Origin: Bacteroidia bacterium
GTDB lineage: Bacteria; Bacteroidota; Bacteroidia; UKL13-3
Assembly: GCA_023151275.1 (NCBI GenBank)
Contig: JAKLJI010000013.1
Coordinates: 1 to 56,965, forward strand
Direction of reading: 5' to 3'
Length of the DNA: 56,965 nucleotides
The translations under genes and the position numbers were made by a program. Positions 1 through 7,915 of this stretch are shown piece by piece. The notes below the pieces were generated by a model that saw only the letters and a program-made list of their open reading frames with translations, did not search any database and was not told the DNA's origin. Positions within the stretch are counted from its first letter, which is position 1. Each line of letters opens with the position of its first letter.

Positions 1-263
1 GGGTCATTGTGAATTCAATATCGCTTTCAATTCACCACCAAATCCCGAAGGGATTCAAGGTCTATAGATTCTAGATTGGGGCGATATCGGTTCGACCCCT
101 TCGGGGTCGTAGATTATCATAAACCCCGTTTTCCTATAAACCTTTGACCCCTTCAGGGTCATTGTGAATTCAATATCGCTTTCAATTCACCACCAAATCC
201 CGAAGGGATTCAAGGTCTATAGATTCTAGATTTGAGCGATATATGTTCGACCCCGAAGGGGTC
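1..263. repeat. Left part of 155-bp tandem hairpin-repeat array
   Basis: Almost two copies of a 155-bp unit. Each unit carries three 15-nt hairpins of the same geometry (6-bp arm, 3-nt loop): GACCCCTTCGGGGTC at 94-108, GACCCCTTCAGGGTC (one arm mismatch) at 146-160, its reverse-complement form GACCCCGAAGGGGTC at 249-263, and AATCCCGAAGGGATT at 41-55. Linker sequences between hairpins are also conserved, so the whole unit was duplicated and not just the hairpins. The array continues to the left of the window and resumes at 1027. Reading frames across it are repeat-derived and do not look like genes. Confidence 0.9.
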
Positions 264-480
264 GCAGAATATCTTTCACGCTTTCGTTCCTTCAAGGGAG
301 TCCGATATTTTAACGATGTAACGCTGAACAATTTACTTCTTGAACCTCGTTTTAATTCATGCAACTGCTTGGCATCTCTGCCTGTATGGTGTTTATTAAC
401 CAAACCAAAAAAAATTTAGAATTCAACACGAATAGTGTTATTTTTAAACAGGTAAAAGAATACCGCATAACAATCAAACT
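264..480. other. Unique non-coding stretch between repeat array and toxin-antitoxin genes
   Basis: The hairpin repeat stops at 263 and this A+T-rich sequence leads into the antitoxin start at 481. Apart from the small inverted repeat at 425-439 I see nothing that supports a gene. A minus-strand reading frame crosses the stretch, but its last third is translated repeat. Confidence 0.5.
425..439. promoter_or_regulatory. Possible operator of the toxin-antitoxin operon
   Basis: Inverted repeat AACAC-GAATA-GTGTT, 41 nt upstream of the antitoxin start. Antitoxins of this class usually repress their own operon by binding such sites. The arms are only 5 bp, so this is a weak inference from position and symmetry. 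Confidence 0.3.
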
Positions 481-690
481 ATGATCACACTCGACCCACA
501 ATTTATCACCGACAAAAAGGGCGAAAAAATTGCCGTCGTACTGCCAATTGGAGATTTTAAAGCTATAATTGAAGAACTGGAAGAGTTAGAAGAAATAAAG
601 CTTTATGACGAAGCCCAAAATTCAAATGAGGTTTCAATTCCTATTGATGAAGCTTTTAAAATGATTGAAGCAAAGCGTAAAGCGGAGTAA
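481..690 (+). CDS. Type II antitoxin, Phd/YefM-like
   Basis: A 69-residue acidic protein. It would neutralise the RelE-type toxin encoded immediately downstream and repress the operon. Residues 1-35 have the Phd/YefM-like pattern of a short strand (IAVVLPI) followed by a Glu-rich helix. The C-terminal part (SIPIDEAFKMIEAKRK) is the kind of extended tail that wraps the toxin. Its stop codon overlaps the ancestral toxin start (TAATG at 688-692), a normal translational-coupling arrangement. The pair sits inside a hairpin-repeat array. The family call rests on pattern and context; the pairing with a RelE-like partner is clear. Confidence 0.75.
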   Translation: MITLDPQFITDKKGEKIAVVLPIGDFKAIIEELEELEEIKLYDEAQNSNEVSIPIDEAFKMIEAKRKAE

Positions 691-943
691 TGGCCTATCA
701 AATAACCTTAAAGAAACAAGCCTTAAGGCTCTTGAAAAAATCAATGAGCCCTATTATTCCACAATCAAAGAAGCCATTTACAGCCTTGCGGAAAATCCAC
801 GTCCTATTGGTTACAAAAAACTAAAGGGCAGGGATGGATGCCGTATTCGAGTTGCCGATTACCGCATTATCTATACTATTCTTGATGATGTCCTTTTGGT
901 TGATGTAATTGCGATTGGTCATCGAAAAGAAATTTATGAATAA
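690..943 (+). pseudogene. RelE/ParE-family toxin, frameshifted near the N-terminus
   Basis: The expected start is ATG 690, overlapping the antitoxin stop. It reads MAYQITLKKQA, the usual RelE-type first strand, but that frame ends at TAA 822-824. The rest of the toxin (ALEKINEPYYSTI, KLKGRDGCRIRVADYRIIY, VIAIGHRKEIYE) lies in the -1 frame and ends at 943. Adding one C to the CC at about 730-731 would join both halves into a normal toxin of about 84 residues. The downstream frame alone opens at ATG 665, inside the antitoxin gene, but then has an unrelated N-terminus. RelE toxins cleave mRNA on the ribosome. As written this one is probably inactive, unless the shift is a sequencing error or is bypassed. 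Confidence 0.75.
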
Positions 944-1026
944 TACGGACTAAATATCTAAGCGCATTTATTGGCATACTTTGGATTCAATAAAAAATCA
1001 AAAACGCCGTTTTTCAATAAATCTAT
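944..1026. other. Spacer between toxin gene and right repeat array
   Basis: Short A+T-rich sequence containing AAAAACGCCGTTTTT near 1001-1015, which could fold into a weak hairpin. No gene is visible. Confidence 0.4.
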
Positions 1027-2184
1027 GACCCCTTCAGTGTCATACAAAATTCAAAATCGTTTTCATTTCCTCCAACCAATCCCGAAGGGATTTTAGGTTT
1101 ATAGATTCTAGATTTGGAAGATGTATGTTCGACCCCTTCAGGGTCGCAGATTTCATACAAACGGTTTTTCTATAAACCTTCGACCCCTTCAGGGTCGCAG
1201 ATTTGCATTCACATTATTTTCTCTATAAACCTTGGACCCCTTCGGGGTCGTTGAAAATTCAAATTTGCCTCCAAATTTTCAACCAAATCCCAAAGGAATT
1301 CAAGGTTTATAGATTCAAGATTTTTTTTGAAATATATTCGACCCCTTCAGGGTCGCAGATTCACATTCACATTATTTTCTCTATAAACCTTGGACCCCTT
1401 CGGGGTCATTGTGAATTCAATATCGCTTTCAAATTCACCACCAAATCCCGAAGGGATTCAAGGTCTATAGATTCTAGATTTGAGCGAAATATGTTCGACC
1501 CCTTCAGGGTCGTAGATTATCATAAACCCCGTTTTCCTATAAACCTTTGACCCCTTCGGGGTCATTGTGAATTCAATATCGCTTTCAATTCACCACCAAA
1601 TCCCGAAGGGTTTCAAGGTTTATACATTCTAGATTGGGGCGGAAAATGTTCGACCCCTTCAGGTTCGTGGATTATCTTACACACGGTTTTTCTATAAACC
1701 TTTGACCCCTTCAGGGTCATCGAAAATTCAATATCGCTTTCAAATTCACCACCAAATCCCGAAGGGATTCAAGGTTTATAGCAATATAATTTGTGCGAAT
1801 ACATTCGACCCTGAAGGGGTCGTAGATTTTCATAAACCCCGTTTTCCTATAAACCTTTGACCCCTTCGGGGTCATTGTGAATTCAATATCGCTTTCAATT
1901 CACCACCAAATCCCGAAGGGATTCAAGGTTTATACATTCTAGATTTGAGCGATATCGGTTCGACCCCTTCAGGGTCGTAGATTATCATAAACCCCGTTTT
2001 CCTATAAACCTTTGACCCCTTCAGGGTCTTGTATTTTCATCCACATTATTTTCACTATAAACTTTTGACCCCTTCAGGGTCATTGTGAATTCAATATCGC
2101 TCTCAAATTCACCACCAAATCCCGAAGGGATTCAAGGTTTATAGCAATATAATTTGTGCGAATACATTCGACCCTGAAGGGGTC
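1027..2184. repeat. Right part of 155-bp tandem hairpin-repeat array
   Basis: About seven further units of the array seen at 1-263. GACCCC-type 15-nt hairpins start at about 1027, 1131, 1182, 1235, 1340, 1393, 1497, 1549, 1652, 1704, 1807, 1859, 1962, 2014, 2067 and 2170, alternating between roughly 105-nt and 52-nt spacing. The longer interval holds AATCCCGAAGGGATT followed by a conserved segment containing ATAGATTCTAGA. Some hairpins appear as the reverse-complement form (GACCCTGAAGGGGTC at 1807 and 2170). Copies differ by point changes, and at 1182 and 2014 the short interval is doubled, showing unequal duplication. Function is unknown. It is not CRISPR, because unit and linker are both repeated and there are no unique spacers. 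Confidence 0.9.
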
Positions 2185-2245
2185 GCAGAAAAACACGCGC
2201 TTATTTGTCTTGGTCTCTGGAACGGTTTTCCTCGGACTTTTTGAA

Positions 2246-3736
2246 TTAAATGCGGCTCAATGCTTCTGCTAACTTTCTATCATTGCTCAAACGGGGAACT
2301 TTGTTCTGACCGCCCAATTTCCCCATGGATTTCATCAACTCAATAAAACTGCCTTTTTTCATTTGCCTCAATACCAAAGGTTTTAAAACTGAACCGCTAA
2401 TCAAATCCTGATAATAAATGTTCTTTTGCTGAAGGGCATGGTCAACTTCTTCTGCAAACCCCGAGGGCAATACTGTTCCTTCTGCAAATTCCACAAACCA
2501 TTCGTGGTAAGGCATGCCTCCTTCGGGTGGATTTACCTGCGGGGCAACCGTAAATTCAATGACTTCAACTCCGTATTTTTTGGCAACTTGCATCAAGGCA
2601 AATTCAACCTCTTCCCCAATTACATGTTCGCCAAAGGCCGAAATAAAATGCTTGATGCGTCCTGTAACCAAAATGCGGTAAGGCTTGAGCGAAACAAATT
2701 TCACTGTATCTCCAATGGAATAGCCAAACAAGCCGGCATTGGTACTAAGTAGCAAGGCATAATTTTTATTCAATTCCACTTCATGCAATTGCAGCCGACT
2801 TGGATTTTCGTTGAAGTACTCATCAACCGGAATAAACTCATAAAATATACCATTATTGGTAAGAAGCAACAAGCCGTCTGCAGCTTGTTTGTCCTGGTAA
2901 GCAATAAAGCCTTCCGATGCCGGATAGGTTTCTATGGTATTTATTTTGCGACCTATGCTTTGCTCTATCCTGGCGCGGTATGGTTCAAAGTTCACGCCGC
3001 CATATACAAATACCGAAAAATTAGGAAACAATTCCCCTACCGACTTCCCACTGCGCTCGCTTAGTAAATCAAAATACATTTGCACCCAGGGCGGAATGCC
3101 GCTAATGAGTGTCATATTCTCGGAGATGGTTTCATCTACAATTTTGCGCACCTTAGCTTCCCAATCTTCCATGCAATTGGTGGCATAGGAAGGCAATTGA
3201 TTTCTGCGCAAATACTGAGGCACATGGTGGTTTACAATGCCGCTTAATCTGCCCGTAAAAACGCCATGTTTTTTATCCATTTCAGGACTTCCGGAAAGAA
3301 ATATCAATTTGCCATCCACAAATGCCGAATTACCCGTTTCTGCGATATAGCATAGCAGGGCATTGCGTGCTGAATTGATGTGAAAAGGAATTGATTCTTT
3401 GGTGATTGGAATGTATTTCACACCTGAAGTTGTACCCGAAGTTTTGGCCCAATACAAAGGTCTCCCGGGCCACAATACATCCGATTCACCTTCTACAGCC
3501 GCATCAATCCAGGGTTTAAGCGCTTCATAATCCCGAACAGGCACCTGGTTTTTCCAATCGGAATAGGAATTGATTTTCTCAAACCCACTTTCCTTTCCAA
3601 AGCGGGTTTTTCGTCCTTGGACAACAAGGTAGGAAAACCATTTCTCCTGATCCTTGAGTGCATTGGCTGCCTCTTTTTTTACCTTTGAGGCAATAAGTGC
3701 CGCAAAGGGTTTTGCCAGTAACGATTTCAATCCCAT
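2246..3736 (-). CDS. GH3 family acyl-acid amido synthetase-like protein
   Basis: A 496-residue member of the GH3 branch of adenylate-forming enzymes. In plants these conjugate amino acids to auxin or jasmonate; the bacterial substrate is unknown. The nucleotide-binding motif SGTTSG lies at about 100-105, YPASEGF at about 271-277, GYSIGDTVKF at about 338-347 and TGR at 358-360, all in family order. Length is close to the Bacteroidota norm. It is cytoplasmic, with no signal peptide. The gene stands alone, with the repeat array downstream and a 151-nt gap upstream. I infer it adenylates a carboxylic acid and couples it to an amine; no neighbour points to a pathway. Confidence 0.88.
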   Translation of the reverse strand: MGLKSLLAKPFAALIASKVKKEAANALKDQEKWFSYLVVQGRKTRFGKESGFEKINSYSDWKNQVPVRDYEALKPWIDAAVEGESDVLWPGRPLYWAKTSGTTSGVKYIPITKESIPFHINSARNALLCYIAETGNSAFVDGKLIFLSGSPEMDKKHGVFTGRLSGIVNHHVPQYLRRNQLPSYATNCMEDWEAKVRKIVDETISENMTLISGIPPWVQMYFDLLSERSGKSVGELFPNFSVFVYGGVNFEPYRARIEQSIGRKINTIETYPASEGFIAYQDKQAADGLLLLTNNGIFYEFIPVDEYFNENPSRLQLHEVELNKNYALLLSTNAGLFGYSIGDTVKFVSLKPYRILVTGRIKHFISAFGEHVIGEEVEFALMQVAKKYGVEVIEFTVAPQVNPPEGGMPYHEWFVEFAEGTVLPSGFAEEVDHALQQKNIYYQDLISGSVLKPLVLRQMKKGSFIELMKSMGKLGGQNKVPRLSNDRKLAEALSRI

Positions 3737-3887
3737 AGCCCTGCAAGCTAGTTATTCTTGAGTAAACTTGAAAGGGCTTCCTTGTTGCCCATTTGCAGAC
3801 ACCTATTGCCTTTTGATAAATCTCAAAATTGAGTGTATTGCTAACTAACCAGAACCCTGGCAAAAGGTTAAACCTTACTTCCTAATG

Positions 3888-4904
3888 TTATTTCTTCCTC
3901 CAAATGGAGCCGTTTCGGGTTTTGAATTCCTGCAATTTTCCGGCTGCAGTGAGTTGCTGTAATTCAGCTTCAGCTTGCTTCCTTTCTTTGCCACTTATTT
4001 CTGCAAACTCGCGGGCGGTAAGACTTGGAAACTTAGTAAATAGATAGTCCCAATCTTTTGAATAAGGCATGGCCTCCAACTTGGGGTATTGCTTGAGTAG
4101 CAAACTTTTCATTTGTTCATAAGGTCTTGCTCCAACAAGTACGCTTGCATTTATTCCCTCCCCAAAAAACAAGGTAGGAAACGCGCGAACACCACTCGTT
4201 CTTGCCAATTTCAAGTCCTGTTCAAAATGGGCTTTGGCCTGGCTTTCCATGTCTAGTTTCAATTGCTCAACATTTAAGGTCAAGCTACTTGCTGCAGCCG
4301 AAAGATGCTCCCATTTGCAGATGTTTTTCTTTTCAAGAAATACCATTTCGCGGATTATCCGGAGAAAGGCACCGGCCTTTTCCGGGCTTTGCATTTGAAC
4401 AGCTTTGAAAGCAATGGATGGTGGATACGAAGACCAAAGTGGATCTTCCAACCAAATATTGCCATCAATGGGCATATCGTAATAGGGACTCACTTCATCC
4501 CAATGTGCTGAAACATCCGAAGGTTTGCTAATGCCACCGCTATTGTATGACCAATCCGGAAGAAGACCACCCATGCGGTAGTCGATATGAATTTGATTCC
4601 CAAATTCCAGTTTTAAGCGCCTCAATTGAGGTTCAATGCCCCAACACGATGAACAAATTGGGTCTGTGAAATAGGTAATTTGCGCGGCGGTTGTTTCCAA
4701 TTTTGCCAGCGTAATCTTTTCTGCACTATCGGCCTGAGGCAACTCACAGGCACCAGTTTCCGGGTCACATAATAAAGGATTCTTTGTATTCTCCATAGTT
4801 GATTGAGTTAAAAAGGAACAAGCAGACAAGCACCCAACAAGTACCAATAGCAACAAATGCATGCGGGTTTGTTTTAAGTAAACTGTGAAGGATGTTTGTA
4901 CCAT
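3888..4904 (-). CDS. DsbA/FrnE-like thioredoxin-fold lipoprotein
   Basis: A 338-residue exported thiol-disulfide protein. The N-terminus has a hydrophobic stretch ending in the lipobox LSAC, so it is probably a periplasm-facing lipoprotein. The thioredoxin-fold active site is CSSC in DPICSSCW (about residues 81-87), followed by a long helical insertion and the cis-Pro region AFPTLFF (about 240), the FrnE-like arrangement. A C-terminal extension of about 80 charged residues resembles a winged or helical add-on. ATG 4862 would give an even more compact signal peptide and is an alternative start. It is divergent from an HxlR-type redox regulator, 69 nt away, with a palindrome between them, so redox- or electrophile-controlled expression is plausible. 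Confidence 0.8.
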   Translation of the reverse strand: MVQTSFTVYLKQTRMHLLLLVLVGCLSACSFLTQSTMENTKNPLLCDPETGACELPQADSAEKITLAKLETTAAQITYFTDPICSSCWGIEPQLRRLKLEFGNQIHIDYRMGGLLPDWSYNSGGISKPSDVSAHWDEVSPYYDMPIDGNIWLEDPLWSSYPPSIAFKAVQMQSPEKAGAFLRIIREMVFLEKKNICKWEHLSAAASSLTLNVEQLKLDMESQAKAHFEQDLKLARTSGVRAFPTLFFGEGINASVLVGARPYEQMKSLLLKQYPKLEAMPYSKDWDYLFTKFPSLTAREFAEISGKERKQAEAELQQLTAAGKLQEFKTRNGSIWRKK

Positions 4905-4921
4905 TGTTCGTTTTGCTGATT

Positions 4922-4935
4922 AACTTGCGCAAGTT
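4922..4935. promoter_or_regulatory. Perfect 14-bp palindrome between divergent genes, likely HxlR operator
   Basis: AACTTGCGCAAGTT is a perfect palindrome in the 69-bp space between the DsbA-like gene (start 4904, minus) and the HxlR regulator (start 4974, plus). HxlR-type dimers bind such inverted repeats and commonly control the divergent gene. The site lies where it could block transcription of the DsbA-like gene. The assignment to this regulator is inference from position. Confidence 0.55.
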
Positions 4936-4973
4936 GCATTCAAAACACCATTCAGTCAATTAGTCAAAAAAAC

Positions 4974-5297
4974 ATGACCAGTCCAAACGAAAAAGAAAAC
5001 AAAGCTTGTCCTGCCGAAAGTTTATTGAAAATGCTTTCTGGAAAATGGAAACCACAACTTTTTAAGTTGGCCATGGAAGGCCCTTTGCGCTTCAATTCGC
5101 TGTTGCGCAGTTTAGAAGGTAGCAACAAGCAATCCCTGGCAACAGCGTTGAAAGAATTGGAATCTGAAGGGCTACTTGAACGGAAAATAATTCGTTTAAA
5201 ACCTTTGCATGTTGAATACCATTTGAGCGCAAAAGGAAACTTGTTCATTCCTGTAATGCAGCAATTGGAACAATTATCCTCCTCCACTCCTAGCTAA
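4974..5297 (+). CDS. HxlR-family winged-helix transcriptional regulator
   Basis: A 107-residue single-domain regulator. The HxlR signature is complete: an N-terminal Cys (ACPAE, C12), then LSGKWKPQLFKLAMEGPLRF, a recognition-helix region (SNKQSLATALKELESEGL), and the wing (VEYHLSAKG). The conserved N-terminal Cys is the redox or electrophile sensor in characterised relatives such as HypR and QorR. It probably represses the divergent DsbA/FrnE-like gene and itself through the palindrome at 4922-4935. The start at ATG 4974 gives the standard length. Confidence 0.9.
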   Translation: MTSPNEKENKACPAESLLKMLSGKWKPQLFKLAMEGPLRFNSLLRSLEGSNKQSLATALKELESEGLLERKIIRLKPLHVEYHLSAKGNLFIPVMQQLEQLSSSTPS

Positions 5298-5412
5298 GGC
5301 CTGTTCTTATTATTTGAATGAATTATTTCAGCATTTACCTATCTAGTTTATCCTCAAAAGTGAAAATTAACGAATTGAATTACTCGTTCAAGATTTTAAT
5401 TGTGTCTTACAT

Positions 5413-5442
5413 GTAGCCATTAATTTAGTAATCAATGGCTAC
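5413..5442. repeat. Perfect 9-bp inverted repeat at edge of G+C-rich block
   Basis: GTAGCCATT (5413-5421) and its exact complement AATGGCTAC (5434-5442) are separated by 12 A+T-rich nt. It lies in the space between convergent genes, at the left edge of the block that becomes G+C-rich. It could be a hairpin of the same element or a terminator-like structure for the HxlR gene, though it has no T-run. Confidence 0.5.
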
Positions 5443-5584
5443 TCCTATTGGAAATGAAGCAAGAGAATAGAGTCCGGGAGAAAGAGAGCAGGAAGGTATT
5501 TTTTCCTTTGAACATGAAGCAAGGGCTAGAAAGATGCAGCAAGCCATCCACCTGAATTGGATAAGCTTGGGAAGTAAAAAACCA

Positions 5585-5790
5585 GCAGCTGAATGCCTGC
5601 GTGAGGGACCGTAGCGGAAACCACGCAGGGACTTTTGGCCAGGCATTGCCGGAGCGAGGAAGCGACCACAGGAAGCTACCACAGCCCGCGCAAGGCCGGC
5701 AAAAAGGGCCGCGGAGTTGGAGCAAAGGGCACGGCCCCGCTGAACGCAATTTTCAATTGGAAACGGAAGCATGTTGCGGGGCACGCCCAA
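5585..5790 (+). ncRNA. Candidate structured RNA or G+C-rich mobile hairpin element
   Basis: A markedly G+C-rich block between two convergent genes, with several exact complementary arms in tandem: AATGCCTG 5592-5599 with CAGGCATT 5640-5647; nested CTGCGTG 5597-5603 with CACGCAG 5622-5628, itself enclosing CCG/CGG at 5609-5617; TGCCGG 5647-5652 with CCGGCA 5696-5701; GGGCCG 5706-5711 with CGGCCC 5732-5737. Unpaired parts on the plus strand are purine-rich (GGAAAC, GAGGAAG), as in folded RNAs, so I guess plus orientation. Open frames here overlap on both strands and show no protein-like pattern. I do not recognise it as RNase P RNA, tmRNA, SRP RNA or 6S RNA. A dispersed repeat element is the main alternative. 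Confidence 0.45.
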
Positions 5791-5803
5791 AAATCAATTA
5801 CGT

Positions 5804-6250
5804 TTATTTCCGAGGAAATACCTTTTCGAGGATTTTGGTGCTGTTTGCCCCTAATCCGGATGCAAGCTCTACAACCACATTGGTAATTTTGCTTAAACCA
5901 AGGGAATTTAAAACCTTGTCGCCTAGCTGTTTGAGCATATCGCCTGATAATCCGTTGATGTTATTTGCCAGGTTTGATTTTTGCAGGTTTGTCATTTTTG
6001 CAAAATCTTTATCGGCCACTTTAATTTTCAGGAGATTTCCCACCACTTCCGTTTTTGCGCCATCGAGTCCGAATTTTTGAATCAATGATTTATCGAAATT
6101 GGCCAAAGAATTTGTGAGTAATTGTTTTTGTGCATTGGCAAGTGCTTGGTTGTTTGAGGCGCCCAGTGTTTTTACCATTTTATCAAGTTGGGCCGAGGCT
6201 GGTTTAGATGCAAAAAACAAAATCAAGAATAAGGTACTTAGGTATTTCAT
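5804..6250 (-). CDS. Small secreted protein of unknown function
   Basis: A 148-residue protein with a clear signal peptide (hydrophobic core, then PASAQ at about 17-21). The mature part is helical and rich in Leu, Asn and Lys, with repeated Leu-Gly-Asn pieces, and ends in KVFPRK. I do not recognise a family. It begins one nucleotide after the stop codon of the upstream MuiA-like gene on the same strand, so the two are almost certainly co-transcribed and perhaps translationally coupled. A periplasmic or surface role linked to the MuiA-like protein is the only suggestion context offers. Confidence 0.75.
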   Translation of the reverse strand: MKYLSTLFLILFFASKPASAQLDKMVKTLGASNNQALANAQKQLLTNSLANFDKSLIQKFGLDGAKTEVVGNLLKIKVADKDFAKMTNLQKSNLANNINGLSGDMLKQLGDKVLNSLGLSKITNVVVELASGLGANSTKILEKVFPRK

Positions 6251-6251
6251 A

Positions 6252-7844
6252 TTAATAAGGATTAATTGTTTTATTGGCGGGGTATTTTAATTCGAATCCG
6301 AAATTTACCTTTTGTTGTTCGGATGCGGCCACATTTAGTGACCAGGTTAATTTACCGGAATCTTCTTGAAAATTGGCATTTCCTGTATTTAAAACTTTTA
6401 CAGAAATATCGCCATTTCGGCTAATGGGAATTTGGTCTTCGAGAATGAGGCGAATGGCTTCTTTTCGGGTATTACGAACTCGAATTTCGTAATTGCTTTG
6501 TTCAATTTTTGAATTGCCAAGGAGGTTGCGTTTGGAGAACTCGCGCAATTTTACCCGTTCGATAACAATGCGCGAATCGGCACCTAAACTTAGCTGGAGT
6601 GAATCATTCACTGTATTTCCAACAAAAGTATTACCGGTGAAATTACCTTGTAAAAACACCTGAGCATCGCCTTTGATTTGATTGAGCAAATCATCTGCCG
6701 GAACTTTCACTGTGAGGTAAGCTTGATTATCTAATTTCGGAACTGCTGAATAATAAAACTCGCCTGCCAAACTTAATGTTGCCAGATCAACGGTGACCTC
6801 AGCTTCACCAGAAAGAATGGTTTGAACCTGAGCCAAATCAAATTGAATTTGGGTCATCTGCTCATTTATTTCAGCATACTTAAATGAAGAAATACGTTTA
6901 TCCTGCTCGGCATCATCTTCGGCCTTTTTCTTATACACATTGCCGCGGTAAGCATTTACTACATTCAATTGCCTGTAATTGGGATTGTAGTATTCAAGGT
7001 AAGCCGGATTTAAATTTGGCATTTGACCTTTACTTAGTGGGTTTGCCGTATTTACGGTCAACTTAACCTCCTTCCAATCTTCACCGGTTTGTTGTTGGAT
7101 GCGTGCTTTGAGGAAAAACTGAACCGGGCTATTGATATCTTTTACACGTATATCGTAAACGGGTGTCCAGCTCACCTGATTGACTCTGTATTTTACTTCA
7201 AAAGGAATTCGTGCCAGGGCTTGATTGGTTTTTACCTCAATAACAATTTGATGATTTCCTGATTTAAGCGAAGATTGCCATTGACCCAATTGTGCAGCAA
7301 GTTTCGCAGCAATTGCATTCCATTTTTCTTCTTGCCTGGTAAGGCGGAACCAATCGTTTTTAAAACTGTTTAGTTTTCGTTCGAGCAGATTTACGACATC
7401 TTCCAATTCATCAGCCTTTACGCCTGCACTTCCACCAATTGATTTGTTTGCAAGCAACAAGTCTTTCTGATATACGATAGTTTCTTTGTCCGCTTTATAA
7501 TCTGCAAGGTATTCATGAACAATTCGTAGGGAGTCTTCCAATTTTGTAACCCAATCCGGTTTGTTGTCGGGACTTAAATAATCAACACGCGTTTTAACCG
7601 AGCGTAGTTCAACTCCGTTAACCGCACATTCCAAACTTTGAGGGTCGATATTGGAGGAAATATTATCAAGAATAAGCGTATGTACTCCCGGACTTAAATC
7701 GACCTGAAAAATTCGTGAAACAACTGCCTGAGACTGAAAAATCTGAACCGAACTGATAGTACTATGTGGCTTCAATTCGGATGAAACAGCCTTGCCTGTC
7801 AGGAAGAATAAACCAATCAGAAAGAGTACAAGATGTTTGCGCAT
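6252..7844 (-). CDS. Mucoidy inhibitor MuiA-like protein (DUF4140/DUF4139)
   Basis: A 530-residue exported protein. The start is placed at ATG 7842-7844 because MRKHLVLFLIGLFFLTG is then a normal signal peptide; the upstream in-frame extension has no support. It has an N-terminal DUF4140 domain (ISSVQIFQSQAVVSR..., LILDNI), a central coiled region (about 90-190), and a C-terminal DUF4139 beta domain (YRVNQVSWTPVYDIRV at about 225-240, GEDWKEVKLTVNTANP, and FGFELKYP near the end). Relatives affect mucoidy or envelope properties, but the molecular role is unknown. A small secreted protein follows one nucleotide downstream. Confidence 0.88.
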   Translation of the reverse strand: MRKHLVLFLIGLFFLTGKAVSSELKPHSTISSVQIFQSQAVVSRIFQVDLSPGVHTLILDNISSNIDPQSLECAVNGVELRSVKTRVDYLSPDNKPDWVTKLEDSLRIVHEYLADYKADKETIVYQKDLLLANKSIGGSAGVKADELEDVVNLLERKLNSFKNDWFRLTRQEEKWNAIAAKLAAQLGQWQSSLKSGNHQIVIEVKTNQALARIPFEVKYRVNQVSWTPVYDIRVKDINSPVQFFLKARIQQQTGEDWKEVKLTVNTANPLSKGQMPNLNPAYLEYYNPNYRQLNVVNAYRGNVYKKKAEDDAEQDKRISSFKYAEINEQMTQIQFDLAQVQTILSGEAEVTVDLATLSLAGEFYYSAVPKLDNQAYLTVKVPADDLLNQIKGDAQVFLQGNFTGNTFVGNTVNDSLQLSLGADSRIVIERVKLREFSKRNLLGNSKIEQSNYEIRVRNTRKEAIRLILEDQIPISRNGDISVKVLNTGNANFQEDSGKLTWSLNVAASEQQKVNFGFELKYPANKTINPY

Positions 7845-7915
7845 GAATAAAAAAACTTGTTGTGGTTTGAAGCACAACAAGTTTAATGCCAAATGTTCAA
7901 ATAAGAAAGCAGGAA

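Noticed and set aside
182-403. Minus-strand reading frame of 73 codons
   Set aside because: Its last part is translated repeat unit, and the rest has no recognisable pattern, start context or neighbour.
690-943. Programmed -1 frameshift in the toxin
   Set aside because: No X-XXY-YYZ slippery heptamer or downstream stem is visible at the junction; a deletion or sequencing error is simpler.
1203-1550. Plus-strand reading frame of 115 codons
   Set aside because: It runs entirely through the 155-bp repeats and its protein is periodic for that reason only.
1-2184. CRISPR array
   Set aside because: Repeats and linkers are both conserved, units are 155 bp, no unique spacers and no cas genes.
5585-5790. 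RNase P RNA, tmRNA or SRP RNA
   Set aside because: I do not find the conserved core motifs of these RNAs; only general folding potential is seen.
5425-6080. Overlapping open frames on both strands in the G+C-rich block
   Set aside because: High G+C lengthens open frames by chance; several overlap each other in opposite frames and end inside the neighbouring gene; none resembles a protein.
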